Origin: Demequina litorisediminis
Lineage (GTDB): Bacteria; Actinomycetota; Actinomycetes; Actinomycetales; Demequinaceae
NCBI RefSeq assembly: GCF_030161615.1
Contig: NZ_BSUN01000001.1
Location: 806,001-870,000 of the forward strand
Direction of reading: 5' to 3'
DNA length: 64,000 nucleotides
The first letter of the stretch is position 1. Every line of letters begins with the position of its first letter. Both the position numbers and the translations under genes were made by a program. Positions 51,117 through 61,136 of this stretch are shown here, in pieces. Below the pieces are notes generated by a model that searched no databases, had not been told where the DNA came from, and saw only the letters and a program-made list of their open reading frames with translations.

Positions 51117-52011
51117 ATGACTGCACGCATTCTTGGCCGGGTCGCCACCACGGCCATCGCCGTGTCCGCCCTCGCGCTGGCCGGCTGCTCCTCGACGTCC
51201 GAGGGCGAGACGTCCGCGACACCTTCGGACTCGGCGACCGCATCGGCCGCCCCCACCGCCTCTGCTGACGCCGCCGGCACGCTCGAGACCGTGACCGATG
51301 GTGTCCTCACCATCGCCACCGGCGAGCCCGCCTACGAGCCCTGGGTCATCGGCGACGACCCCACCACCGGTGAGGGCTTCGAGGCCGCGGTGGCCTACGC
51401 CGTCGCCGCCGAGGCTCGGCTACAGCCCCGAGGACGTCACCTGGGTTCGCACCACGTTTGACTCCGCGATCGCGCCCGGCGCGAAGGACTGGGACCTCAA
51501 CATCCAGCAGTTCTCCGTGACCGAAGAGCGCAAGAACGCCGTCGACTTCTCCTCGCCGTACTACACGACCTCGCAGGCCGTCGTGGCCGTCGAGGGTGGC
51601 GTGGCCGCCGACGCGACCTCCGTTGCCGACCTTGCCGGTGCCGCCGTGGGCGTGACCGTGGGCACCACCTCGTACGACGTCGCCGTCGAGGCGCTCGGCG
51701 AGGACAACGTCCAGGTCTTCAACTCGGTCGCCGACGTGGTCGCCGCGCTGAACGCCGGCCAGATCGACGCCTTCGTCACCGACCTTCCTGGCGCCTTCTA
51801 CTCGGCCGCCGTCGAGGTCGAGAACGGCGTGATCGTCGGCCAGTTCGCCGGTTCGGAGGGCGGCGACGAGTTCGCGTTCGTCCTGCCCAAGGACTCGGCC
51901 AACACCGAGGCCGTGACGGCAGCCGTCGACACCCTCGCCGGCGACGGCACGCTGGAGGCCCTCGAGACCGAGTGGCTCTCCGAGGCGGTCGACGTTCCCG
52001 TCCTGAACTAA
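51117..52011 (+). CDS. Amino-acid ABC transporter binding lipoprotein
   Basis: A family 3 solute-binding lipoprotein of about 297 residues. The lipobox ALALAGCSS is near residue 20, followed by a Thr/Ser/Ala-rich linker. The domain includes VLTIATGEPAYEPWV near 62, GEGFEAAVAYAVAAELGY, SVTEERKNAVDFSSPYYTTSQAVV, and VGVTVGTTSYDVAV. The TEERKxxVDFSxPYY motif marks transporters of polar amino acids; the ligand is not determinable. A frame break near 51417 reads GAGCTCGGC as gaggctcggc. Confidence 0.9.
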
Positions 52012-52024
52012 GGAAGTACCAGGC

Positions 52025-52922
52025 ATGAGAGACGGAGCGCCCCGGGCCACCGCGCCGGGTTCCATCCCGGACAGCGCCGCCGCGCACCAGGTGAGCGAGC
52101 CGGCTCGACCGCCGCCGCTACCGCGAGCGCGCCTCGTGGCGCTCCGTCCTCATCGCCGTGAGCTCGACCATCGCCTTCGTGGTGGTGCTGTCGCTCGTCG
52201 TCGTCAACACCCCCGGCTGGGACGCCGTCAAGCAGACCTTCTTCAACTGGGAGATCGGTCGCGACAACTTCGCCGGAATCCTTGAGGGACTCTGGGTCAA
52301 CCTCAAGGCGCTGTTCTTTGCCGCCATCATGGTGGCCGTCTTCGGCACACTGCTGGCGGTGCTGCGGTCGCTGCGCGGGCCGGTGTTCTTCCCGCTGCGC
52401 GCGCTCGCCACCATCTACGTGGACCTCTTCCGCGGCGTGCCCGTCCTCATCGTGCTGTACCTCATCGGCTTCGGCGTCCCCGCGCTGGGCATCTTTGGGC
52501 GCCTCGATGCCGCCCTGCTCGGAACCATCGCGATCGCGCTGTGCTACTCCGCGTATGTCGCCGAGGTGCTGCGCGCGGGCATGGAGGCCGTCCATCCGTC
52601 GCAGCGCATCGCCGCACGGTCGCTGGGCCTGAGCCACGGCAAGACCCTGCGCCTGGTCGTCATCCCCCAGGGCGTGCGCAAGGTCATCCCCGCCCTCATG
52701 AACGACTTCGTGTCGATGCAGAAGGACGTGGGCCTCATCTCGGTTCTCGGCGCCGTCGACGCGATCCGTGCGGCCCAGATCGACGTCGCCCAGACATACA
52801 ACATGACCCCCTATGTGGTGGCCGCGTTGCTCTTCGTCGCCATCTCGGTGCCGCTCACGCGCCTCACCGACTACGTCGCGGGACGCATGAACGTGCGCGA
52901 ACAGATCGGAGGCACGGTGTGA
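52025..52922 (+). CDS. Amino-acid ABC transporter permease (HisM/GlnP type)
   Basis: A membrane permease of about 298 residues with a charged N-terminus (SEP...DRRRYRERASWRSVL) and five to six helices. GLWVNLKALFFAAIMVAVFGTLLAVL, YVDLFRGVPVLIVLYLIGFG and the EAA loop EVLRAGMEAVHPSQRIAARSLGLSHGKTLR identify the His/Glu/Gln/Arg-type permease. A frame break near 52105 in CCGGCTCG carries one extra base; it is not a plain AGCT site. The ATPase gene overlaps its stop by GTGTGA. Confidence 0.9.
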
Positions 52923-53654
52923 ACGTCCTCGAAGCCACCAACGTCTGGAAGGCGTTCGGAGACAACACCGTGCTGCGGGGCGTCGACCTCACGCTGACCC
53001 AGCATGAGGTCGTGGTCCTCATCGGCGCCTCTGGCTCCGGCAAGTCCACCCTGCTGCGCACCATCAACCTCATCGAGCGCATCGACGACGGCCGCCTGGT
53101 CCTCTCGGGCGACGACATCTCGGACCCCCGCGTCGACGCGGACGCGGTGCGCGCACGCATCGGCGTGGTGTTCCAACAGTTCAACCTGTTCCCGCACATG
53201 AAGGTCATCGACAACGTGACCCTCGCCGCACGCAAGGTGCACGGTCAGAATGCCGCGCAGGCACGCGCCAAGGGCGTGGCCCTCCTCGAGCGGTTCGGGC
53301 TCGGAGACAAGGTCGATGCCTATCCCGACCGGCTCTCGGGAGGACAGCAGCAGCGCGTCGCCATCGCGCGCGCCATCCTGACCGATCCAGAGCCTGTTGC
53401 TGCTCGACGAGATCACGTCGGCGCTGGACCCCATGCTGGTGGGTGAGGTGCTCGATCTGGTCCGCGACCTTAAGGCATCGGGCTCCACGATCCTCATGGC
53501 GACGCACGAGATGGCGTTCGCGCGCGACGTCGCTGACCGGGTGGTGTTCATGCACGGCGGGCGCATCGTCGAGGAGGGCCCGCCCGAGCAGATTTTCGAC
53601 GCCCCCCAGGAGCCCGAGACCCAGGAGTTCCTGGCGCGCGTCACCCACCGCTAA
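52919..53654 (+). CDS. Amino-acid ABC transporter ATP-binding protein (GlnQ type)
   Basis: An ATPase of about 244 residues: Walker A GASGSGKSTLLRTIN near residue 36, Q-loop VVFQQFNLFPHM near 88, signature LSGGQQQRVAIARA near 142, Walker B LLLLDEITSALDP, and H-loop MATHEMAFARDVADRVVFM. A frame break near 53392 reads GAGCTGTTG as gagcctgttg, just before Walker B. The start GTG 52919 lies within the permease stop region. The stop TAA begins a copy of the GGATCC-cored repeat. Confidence 0.94.
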
Positions 53655-53720
53655 ACCCGTCACATGGATCCATTCGGCTCGCCTCAGGGCCAGGATGAGA
53701 CACCATCCACCGCGCGGGAC
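53652..53720 (+). repeat. GGATCC-cored intergenic repeat
   Basis: Starts at the TAA of the ATPase gene: TAAACCCGTCACATGGATCC, then ATTCGGCTCG and GGATGAGACACCATCCACCG. It aligns with the minus-strand copies at 10998-11053 and 12488-12543 over their full length, including the flanking CCACCGCG, but the right half of the palindrome has diverged. Confidence 0.72.
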
Positions 53721-53728
53721 CACAGCGG

Positions 53729-53758
53729 GCCGATGCGGTGGTCACCCACCGCATCGGC
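53729..53758. terminator. Inverted pair of the GCCGATGC motif
   Basis: GCCGATGCGGTGG at 53729-53741 and its exact complement at 53746-53758, with a TCAC loop. It lies between the convergent ATPase and flavoenzyme genes and is a likely bidirectional terminator. Confidence 0.65.
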
Positions 53759-53764
53759 AGCCGG

Positions 53765-55690
53765 TTAAAGCGAGAAGGCCGCTTCGAAGCCCGCGTTGAT
53801 CGCGTCGCCCACCTTGGCGGGCTGAACGCAGTCGCCAATCGCGACCACTCTGTAGCCCGACAGCGCCGCGGCGAGGCCAGTGGCGGGGCGCACACCGAAC
53901 GCGGACACCACGGTGTCGGCATCGACGCGCGACTCGCCGTCGGGGCCGTCAACGACGACGCCCTGAGCGTCCACGGTCGTGACGCGGTGGCCGGACAGCA
54001 GGGTCACTCCCGCCGCTTCGAGATCGCGCAGGAGCGTGATCCGGTTGATCATGAGCAGGTCGCCCGCCACCGCATCGGCCATCTCGACGATGGTGACGTC
54101 ATGGCCGTCGAGCGCCGCCTCGAGTGCGAAGTCGGCGCCGGACAGGCCGCCACCACACACCACGATGCGCTGGCCGAGGTCCGCACCGAGGTGCGCGTCG
54201 ACGACCTCGACGACGTTGTCGCCCTCGAGCCCAGGGATGGGAGGCATCACGGGGGTCGAGCCGACTGCCACGATGACTGTGTCAGCGCCTTCGAGCTCGG
54301 GAGAATGCTCGGTGATCTCGGTGCCGAGGTGCACGGTCACGGGGAGGTCTGCCGCCTGGCGCTCCCACCAGAAGATCATCGAACGCAGTTCCTTCTTGAA
54401 CTCCGGTGTCGCGGCGGGCCACAGCACGCCGCCGAGGCGATCCTCGCGCTCGTAGAGGTCGACGCGGTGTCCGCGCAGAGCCGCCACGCGCGCGGCCTCG
54501 AGGCCCGCGGGTCCGCCGCCGATGATCACGACGCGCTGTTCGACGTCGCTGGGGATCAGGACGCGCTCCGCCTCGAAGCCGACAGTGGGGTTCACCGCGC
54601 AGCCGAGTGGCTGGCCCACAAACGCGTTGCCCACGCACAGCCTGGTTGCAGCGGATGCAGGGGCGAATGCTGTCGCGCTCGCCCGCTGCGAGCCTTGGCG
54701 GCCCACTGAGGATCGGCAATGAGGGCACGGCCGATGCCTGCGAAGGCCATCTCGCCGCTGGCGATCGCGGATTCCGCACGCTCGGGCGTGAGGTTGCCGC
54801 AACCAAGGACAGGGATGCTGAGCGCCTCGGTGAAGTCGCGGACCGAGTCCATCATGCAGTTGTCGCCCAAGTAGTAGGGCGGGAAGACGTAGTCCATGGC
54901 CTCGTAGGAGCCCTCGTCCACCATCAGCATGTCGAGCCCGGCCGCCTCGAGGACCTTGGCGATCTCCAGGGACTCGGCGGGTGTGCGACCGCCCTCGAAT
55001 CGGTGGTCGACCGAGAGTCGGAAGCTCACGGGAAGGCCGGGGGCGCCCTCCTTTACCGCTGCGATGATCTCGGTCGCGAACCGGCAACGGTTCTCCACCG
55101 AGCCGCCGTACTCGTCGGTGCGGCGGTTCCACAGCGGGGAGAGGAACTGGTCGATGAGGTAGCCGGTGTGGCCGTGGATATCGATGGCGTCGATGCCCGC
55201 CTCTGCACACCGCGCCGCGGCCTCCTTGAAGCGCTGCACGATGACCACAATCTCGTCGCGCTCGAGTGGTCGGCAGATCACGCTCGGATCCGCGTAGTGG
55301 CCGTTGTCGGACGCGGAGATCGGCGCGTTGTCGGGGTCGACCACGTTGATGTTGCGGCCGAGCCCCGCGGTGAGCCTGCACGGACACCTTTCCGCCGCGA
55401 GCGTGAAAGGCCTCGGCGAGGCGGCGCAGACCCGGGGTTGCCGCGTCGGTGTCAATCCGACCGAGTCCGGCGTTGATGACCTCGTAGTCATCGGTGACCG
55501 CGTTGATACCGGTACAGACCAGGCCCGCGCCCTGCGCACGCTCGGCGTAGTAGGCGATCTCGCGGTCCGTCAGGTGGCCGTCGTGGTCGCCCATCTCGGT
55601 GCCCATCGGCACCATCACCACCCTGTTCGGCAGCGTCAGGTTGCCCAGGGCAATGGGCGAAAGGACATGGTCAAAGGTCGCGGTGGCCAC
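53765..55690 (-). CDS. FadH-like NADH:flavin oxidoreductase A
   Basis: A 2,4-dienoyl-CoA-reductase-type enzyme of about 641 residues: an N-terminal old-yellow-enzyme barrel, a [4Fe-4S] site and a C-terminal FAD/NAD(P) domain. Landmarks are LPNRVVMVPMGTEMG near residue 20, GIDAIDIHGHTGYLIDQFLSP near 165, RTDEYGGSVENRCRF, the cluster ligands CIRCNQLCVG...GCAVN near 340, VVIIGGGPAGLEAARVAALRG near 385, and RVVAIGDCVQPAKVGDAI near the end. HGH replaces the usual HxxH-type segment as in FadH relatives. Substrate unknown. Three AGCT sites near 55377, 54690 and 54645 carry an extra base. GTG 55690 is preferred because the promoter-like motif upstream is then spaced as for gene B. Confidence 0.88.
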   Translation of the reverse strand: MATATFDHVLSPIALGNLTLPNRVVMVPMGTEMGDHDGHLTDREIAYYAERAQGAGLVCTGINAVTDDYEVINAGLGRIDTDAATPGLRRLAEAFHARGGKVSVQAHRGARPQHQRGRPRQRADLRVRQRPLRGSERDLPTTRARRDCGHRAALQGGRGAVCRGGHRRHRYPRPHRLPHRPVPLPAVEPPHRRVRRLGGEPLPVRDRDHRSGKGGRPRPSRELPTLGRPPIRGRSHTRRVPGDRQGPRGGRARHADGGRGLLRGHGLRLPALLLGRQLHDGLGPRLHRGAQHPCPWLRQPHARACGIRDRQRRDGLRRHRPCPHCRSSVGRQGSQRASATAFAPASAATRLCVGNAFVGQPLGCAVNPTVGFEAERVLIPSDVEQRVVIIGGGPAGLEAARVAALRGHRVDLYEREDRLGGVLWPAATPEFKKELRSMIFWWERQAADLPVTVHLGTEITEHSPELEGADTVIVAVGSTPVMPPIPGLEGDNVVEVVDAHLGADLGQRIVVCGGGLSGADFALEAALDGHDVTIVEMADAVAGDLLMINRITLLRDLEAAGVTLLSGHRVTTVDAQGVVVDGPDGESRVDADTVVSAFGVRPATGLAAALSGYRVVAIGDCVQPAKVGDAINAGFEAAFSL

Positions 55691-55750
55691 GGCACTCAAG
55701 GAAATCGAATTCGTTGTTAGACCCAACGTAGAACCGACATTTACCGTCAT

Positions 55751-55766
55751 ACCGGGACGTTTGCCC
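55751..55766 (-). promoter_or_regulatory. Shared 16-bp site upstream of flavoenzyme A
   Basis: On the minus strand GGGCAAACGTCCCGGT lies 60 bp upstream of the GTG start of gene A. The identical 16-mer is 62 bp upstream of gene B (57802-57817). Identity and spacing suggest a common regulator site or promoter. Confidence 0.6.
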
Positions 55767-55816
55767 TCCGCCTTGGCGCTTTCGGTGCTAGGCCACTGCG
55801 CCGCATCGGCCCCCTG

Positions 55817-57739
55817 CTAGAGCGAGCACGCGGCCTCGAAGCCCGCTCGCACGGCATCGCCCACTTTGCCGGGCTCGACGCAGTCGCCCACGGCGATGAC
55901 GCGTCCGCCAGGCAGGACGTCCGCGAGCGCCGGGTCCTGTCGCAGCCCGAATGCCGCGACCACCGTGTCGGCGTCGACCCGGTCTTCGCCATCGGGCCCA
56001 TCAACCACCACACCGTGGGCGTCAATCATCGTGACCCGATGCCCCGTCAGCACGGTCACACCCGCGGCGGCGAGGTCGCGCACCAGCGCATAGCGGTTGA
56101 CCATCAACTGGTCGGCGGCGATGGCCGGGCCCGCCTCCACCACCGTCACGTCGTAGCCCACGCGGGCAGCCTCAAGCGCGAACTCTGCCCCCGACAACCC
56201 GCCTCCGCCGACGACCAGCCGACGACCCATGTGCGCTCCCAGGTGCGCGTCCACCACGTCGACGACGTTCTCGCCCTCGAGGCCCTCCACGTCTGGCACC
56301 GCGGCCCTTGCCCCGGTGGCGACGATGATCGCGTCCGCGTCGTCCAGCACCGCGGAGCCGCGTGCGATCTCCACGCCGAGGTGCACCCGAACGCCGAGCG
56401 CCGTGAGTTGCCTCTCCCACCACTGCACCATCACGCGCAGGTCCTTCTTGAAGGCCGCGGTGGCGCTGGACCAGGCCAGGCCACCCAGCCTGTCGTCGCG
56501 CTCGTAGAGGTCGACCCGGTGCCCGCGCAGCGCCGCCACGCGCGCGGCCTCGAGACCCGCAGGCCCACCTCCGATCACCACGACGCGCTGCGGGGTATCG
56601 CTCGGGCGCATGGGGCGCTCCGCCTCGAAGCCCGTGGCCGCGTTGACGGCGCAGCCGAGCGGCTTTCCCACCGAGACGTAACCCACGCACTTCTCGTTGC
56701 AGCGCAGGCACGGACGAATGTCTTCACGCCTGCCCTGCGCGAGCCTGGCCGCCCACTGCGGGTCGGCGATGAGAGCACGGCCGATGCCCGCGGCAGTCAT
56801 CTCGCCGGCGGCGATCGCGGTCTCGGCACGCTCGGGCGTCAGGCTTCCGCAGCCCAGCACCGGGATGGAGAGCGCACGAGTGAACATCGCCACGGAGGAG
56901 ATGATGCAGTTGTCGCCGCGGTAGTACGGCGGATACAGGAAGTCCATGGCCTCGTAGGAGCCCTCGTCCACCATGAGGAGGTCCACGCCCGCATCTTCGA
57001 GTTTGAGCGCGATCTCGATGGACTCCACGGGCGAGCGTCCTCCCGCGAAGCGGTGATCCACCGACAGGCGGAAACTCACCGGGAGACCGGGAGCCCCCTC
57101 CTTGACGGCGGCGACGATCTGGGCCGCGAACCGGCAGCGGTTCTCGACCGAGCCGCCGTACTCGTCGGCGCGGCGGTTCCACACGCGGGAGAGGAACTGG
57201 TCGATGAGGTTGCCGGTGTGCCCGTGAATGTCGATGGCGTCGATGCCCGCCTCGGCACACCGCGCCGCGGCTTCCCTGAAGCGGGTCACGATGACCGCGA
57301 TCTCGGTGCGCTCCAGCGGCCGGCAGATCACGGTGGAGTCCCACCAGTGCGAGTTGTCGGACGCGGAGATGGGTGCGCGGGCTGTGTCGAGCGCGGCGAT
57401 ATTGCGGCCGAGGCCCGCGCTGAGTTGCACGCCCACTCGGCCGCCGCGCGCATGGAAGGCGTCGGCGAGTGCGCGCAGTCCCGGGATGGCGGCGTCGGTG
57501 TCCACGCGGCCGATGCCAGGGCCGATGTCCTCGAAGTCGCCGGTCACCGCGTTAATCCCTGTGAACACCAGGCCCGCGCCCTCGGCACGCTCCGCGTAGT
57601 ACGCGATCTCGCGGGGAGTGAGGTGACCGGAGTCGTCGCCCATCTCCGTGCCCATAGGCACCATCACCACCCTGTTGGGCAGCGTGAGAGACCCGAGGGT
57701 CATCGGCGACAACAGGTGGTCGAACGCGGCGACGGCCAT
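55817..57739 (-). CDS. FadH-like NADH:flavin oxidoreductase B
   Basis: An unbroken 640-residue paralogue of the downstream gene, clearly a tandem duplication. LPNRVVMVPMGTEMG near residue 20, GIDAIDIHGHTGNLIDQFLS near 165, the iron-sulfur ligands CLRCNEKCVG...GCAVN near 345 (C-x2-C-x3-C-x11-C), VVVIGGGPAGLEAARVAALRG near 385 and RVIAVGDCVEPGKVGDAV near 615. Related enzymes reduce enoyl-CoA, bile-acid or enone double bonds; the substrate is unknown. This copy is free of frameshifts and therefore serves as an internal reference for reading gene A. It has no AGCT where gene A breaks. Confidence 0.94.
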   Translation of the reverse strand: MAVAAFDHLLSPMTLGSLTLPNRVVMVPMGTEMGDDSGHLTPREIAYYAERAEGAGLVFTGINAVTGDFEDIGPGIGRVDTDAAIPGLRALADAFHARGGRVGVQLSAGLGRNIAALDTARAPISASDNSHWWDSTVICRPLERTEIAVIVTRFREAAARCAEAGIDAIDIHGHTGNLIDQFLSRVWNRRADEYGGSVENRCRFAAQIVAAVKEGAPGLPVSFRLSVDHRFAGGRSPVESIEIALKLEDAGVDLLMVDEGSYEAMDFLYPPYYRGDNCIISSVAMFTRALSIPVLGCGSLTPERAETAIAAGEMTAAGIGRALIADPQWAARLAQGRREDIRPCLRCNEKCVGYVSVGKPLGCAVNAATGFEAERPMRPSDTPQRVVVIGGGPAGLEAARVAALRGHRVDLYERDDRLGGLAWSSATAAFKKDLRVMVQWWERQLTALGVRVHLGVEIARGSAVLDDADAIIVATGARAAVPDVEGLEGENVVDVVDAHLGAHMGRRLVVGGGGLSGAEFALEAARVGYDVTVVEAGPAIAADQLMVNRYALVRDLAAAGVTVLTGHRVTMIDAHGVVVDGPDGEDRVDADTVVAAFGLRQDPALADVLPGGRVIAVGDCVEPGKVGDAVRAGFEAACSL

Positions 57740-57801
57740 CGAGGCTCCAGTGTGAAAGGAAGAAGAACTACGTTGACACTAGAAACCGCCGATGCCCGCC
57801 G

Positions 57802-57817
57802 ACCGGGACGTTTGCCC
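57802..57817 (-). promoter_or_regulatory. Shared 16-bp site upstream of flavoenzyme B
   Basis: Second copy of GGGCAAACGTCCCGGT on the minus strand, in the short gap between the HAD-GH65 gene and gene B, at nearly the same distance from the start codon as in gene A. Confidence 0.6.
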
Positions 57818-57826
57818 CGCGCGGCG

Positions 57827-60800
57827 TCACGACTGCGGGATGTGGAGTTGCTGCGTCTCCGTGGGGGCTCGTCGACGTCCTCGGTCACAGACGTGGGCAG
57901 CGACGGCGTGATGACCGTGCCGTCCGCCCTGACGGTGCCGTGGAACGCCTGCGCGTCGGGCGCGCCGGGGATCCGGTCGCCCTGATGCGCCAGCGGGACC
58001 TCGAGGCTCCTGGAGCCTGCGTCAACGAATGACGCTCGCCACGCACATCCACCGTGAGCCCCGGCCCTTCCTCGATTGCGAAGGCGATCGAAGAAGCACG
58101 CACCGTCACGCGCACGCGCGTGCCGCGCTGCGTGATCCGATACGTCAGCGACGGCCAGTCCTCGGGAAGGCGCGGGTCGAACGTGAGCACGTCGCCGTGG
58201 TCACGGAACCCGCCAAAGCCATAGACCAGCGCCGACCAGACGCCGCCAGTGGAGGCGGTGTGGACACCATCGGCCGCATTGTCGTGAAGGTCGGCGAGGT
58301 CCACGTAGAGGCCGTCCCAGAAGTACCTCAGCGCGAGCTCGTGGTAACCCACCTCGGCGGCAATGATGGACTGCACCACCCCCGACAGGGTGGAGTCACC
58401 GGTGGTAATCGGGTCGTAGTACTCGAAGTCCTTGCGCTTCTGCTCGGGCGTGAAGTGCTCGCCCTGAAGGAAGAGCGCCAGCACCACATCGGCCTGCTTG
58501 AGCACCTGGAAGCGGTAGATCACTAGCGGGTGGAAGTGCAGCAACAGCGGCCGCTTGTCGGCGGGCGTGTTCTCGAGGTCCCACACCTCACGCTCGTTGA
58601 AGAGCGCGTCCTGCGGGTGAATTCCCAGGCTGTTCGTCCCACAGGATCGCCATGCCGTCGGCGGCGCGCTCCCACTCGTCGACCTCGGCCGGGTCGATGG
58701 CCAGGCGCGCGACCACCTTCTCGTACTGCTCGGGCCATCGGTCGCGGAGCCTTGTGCAGGCTCGCGACGGCCACGCGCAGGTTGAAGCGCGCCATCACGT
58801 TCGTGTACAGGTTGTCGTTGACCACGGTGGTGTACTCGTCGGGCCCCGTCACACCGTGGATGCGGAAGGACTCGCCCTTGCCCTCGACCTTGCGCCAGAA
58901 GCCGAGGTCGGCCCACATGCGTGCCGTCTCGACCAGGATGTCGATGCCGTTGCGGGACAGAAACTCGTCATCCCCCGTGGCGCGCACGTACTTGTCGACG
59001 GCAAAGGAGATGTCCGCATCGATGTGATACTGCGCGGTCCCCGCCGCGTAGTAGGCCGATGCCTCCTCGCCATTGATGGTGCGCCACGGGTACAGCGCGC
59101 CGTGCTGGGCGAGCCTCGGCAGCACGCCTGCGCGCGGCAGGGAGCATCTGATACCGATAGCGCAGGGCGTTGCGGGCGATGATGGGCGACGTGTACGTGA
59201 AGAACGGCATCACGTAGACCTCGGAGTCCCAGAAGTAGTGGCCGCCGTAGCCCGAGCCCGTGAGGCCCTTGGCCGGCACGCCGAGGCCATCGCCGCGCGC
59301 CGCCGACTGCGCCAACTGGAACAGGTTCCACCGCACGGCCTGCTGGATCTCGTCACGGTCCTCGATCACCACATCGGAGCGCTCCCAGAAGCCGTCGAGC
59401 CAGGCACGCTGGTCCTCGTACTGCTTCTCGATGCCCTCGGAGGCGACGCGGTCGAGGGTGCGGTGACAGCGGTCGGCGAGCTCGCGCGCGGGCACCACCC
59501 GCGACGTGTGATACTCACCACCTTGGTCAGGGTGAACGTCTGGCCCGGCTGGGGCCGGGCGCGGAAGACGTGCTTGGCGTAGTCCTCCTCGGCTTCGCAC
59601 ACCGTCTCGAAGTCGCCGTCGAACTCCACGGAGTGCTCCATGGCCACGGCGAGCGTCATCCGCGAATTCTCGGCCTGGTAGCCCAGCACCGCGCGGCGGT
59701 CGTCGCCGTCGTGAAGGCGCGGCTCGAGCACGCGCTTGTCCAGCCTTGGAGGCCTTGCGGGGGTCAGCGATGCCGCTCGTGGGGGCCGGGTTCGCCTTGT
59801 ACTCGTCGATGCCCGCGGCACGGTTGAGCAGTTGTGAGGAGATCGCGATGGGCGCCTCCTCGTCGAGCAACGTCACCTCAAACGACATGACCGCCAGGTG
59901 GCGCTGCGCGAAGGACACCATGCGGCGCGACCGGATCCGCACCCGGTTGCCCGACGGGGTGCGCCACAGCAGTTCGCGGGTGAGAACGCCGTCGCGCATA
60001 TCGAGCACCCTGGAGTACTCGATGAGGTCGGCGATGGACAGCAGCAGGGGCTCGTCGTTGACGTACAGCCGGATGATCTTCGGATCGGGCACGTTGACGA
60101 TGGTCTGCCCCGTGCGCGCGAAGCCGTAGGCCTCCTCGGCATGCAGGATGTCCCAGGTCTCGTGGAAGCCGTTCACGAAGGTGCCGTGGGCGTGGGCGTC
60201 GTGGCCGTCCTCGACGTTGCCGCGCAGGCCGAGATAGCCGTTGCCGACCGCGAAGAGCGTCTCCGTGACGCCCAGGTCGACCTTCGAGAACTCGGTCTCG
60301 ACCAGGCGCCACGGATCCGCGGGGAAACGCAGCCGGTCGAGGTACGAGGGTGACGTCGTGTCCCCAGTGGGACGCTCGGCGGCCCTCACGCGACCAGGCT
60401 CCGCGAGATCGGCCACCACCACGTCGGCTCCGTGGCTGGTGAGGGCGTCGGCGCCCGCTCCCCTGTCGACTCCCACGACGAGCCCAAAGTCGCCTGCGGC
60501 GCCGGCCTGCACGCCGGAGATCGCATCCTCGACCACCACCGCATCGGCCTGTGCCACTCCCAGCAACTCGGCGGCCCGCTGATACGTGTCGGGCGCCGGC
60601 TTACCGGGAATCTTGTCGCGTGCGGCGACGGCGCCGTCGACCACCACGTCGAAGTGGTGGTCGAGGCCCGCGGCGGCAAGGACTTCGGGCGCGTTGCGGG
60701 AGCTCGAGACGACGGCCATCGGGACGCCCACGGCGTTCAGGTGGTCGATCAGCGCGACGGAGCCCGGATACGGCGCGATGCCGTCCTCGCGCAGCACACT

Positions 60801-61136
60801 CGCGAACATGTCGTTCTTGGCGTTGCCGAGCCCGCAGACGGTAGCGGTGCCGCCAGCATCCGTCGGGTCGCCTTCGGGCAACGTGATGCCTCGGGAGGCG
60901 AGGCACGCCCGCACGCCGTCGTAGCGCGGCTTGCCATCGACGTACGCGAAGTAGTCGTCGTCCGTGTACGCGGGAGTCACGGCGTGGGCCGTGAAGTAGT
61001 CGGTGAACATGCGCTTCCAGGCTGCCATGTGGACCTCGGCGGTCGGGGTGAGGACCCCATCAAGGTCGAACAAGGCGGCGCCGAAGCGGCGGTCGTTGAC
61101 CTGGGGAATGGCCCAGGCAGTCTCGGTCGTGGTCAC
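57827..61136 (-). CDS. Beta-phosphoglucomutase-like HAD/GH65 glycoside phosphorylase fusion
   Basis: A bifunctional protein of about 1,100 residues. The N-terminal HAD domain (to ~245) has the nucleophile loop LFDLDGVLTPTAEVH, VVSSSRNAPEVL and GKPAPDTYQRAAELLGV, as in beta-phosphoglucomutase. The GH65 domain has GYLGLRGNVEDG near 290, GYGGHYFWDSEVYVMPFF near 625, ALYPWRTINGEEASAYY near 680 and the catalytic acid in HGVTGPDEYTTVVNDNLYTN near 750. It would phosphorolyse an alpha-glucodisaccharide (maltose, trehalose or kojibiose type) and convert the beta-glucose-1-phosphate released to glucose-6-phosphate. Frame breaks at AGCT near 59748, 59115, 58752, 58622, 58017 and 58004; other indels near 59512 and in a C run near 57868. 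The end ETQQLHIPQS depends on the last one. Confidence 0.88.

Noticed and set aside
56015..57985. A 656-codon open frame on the plus strand opposite flavoenzyme B
   Set aside because: It is antisense to an intact, motif-complete gene; its residues are His/Arg/Ala/Gly-rich with no domain, the usual shadow in high-GC DNA.
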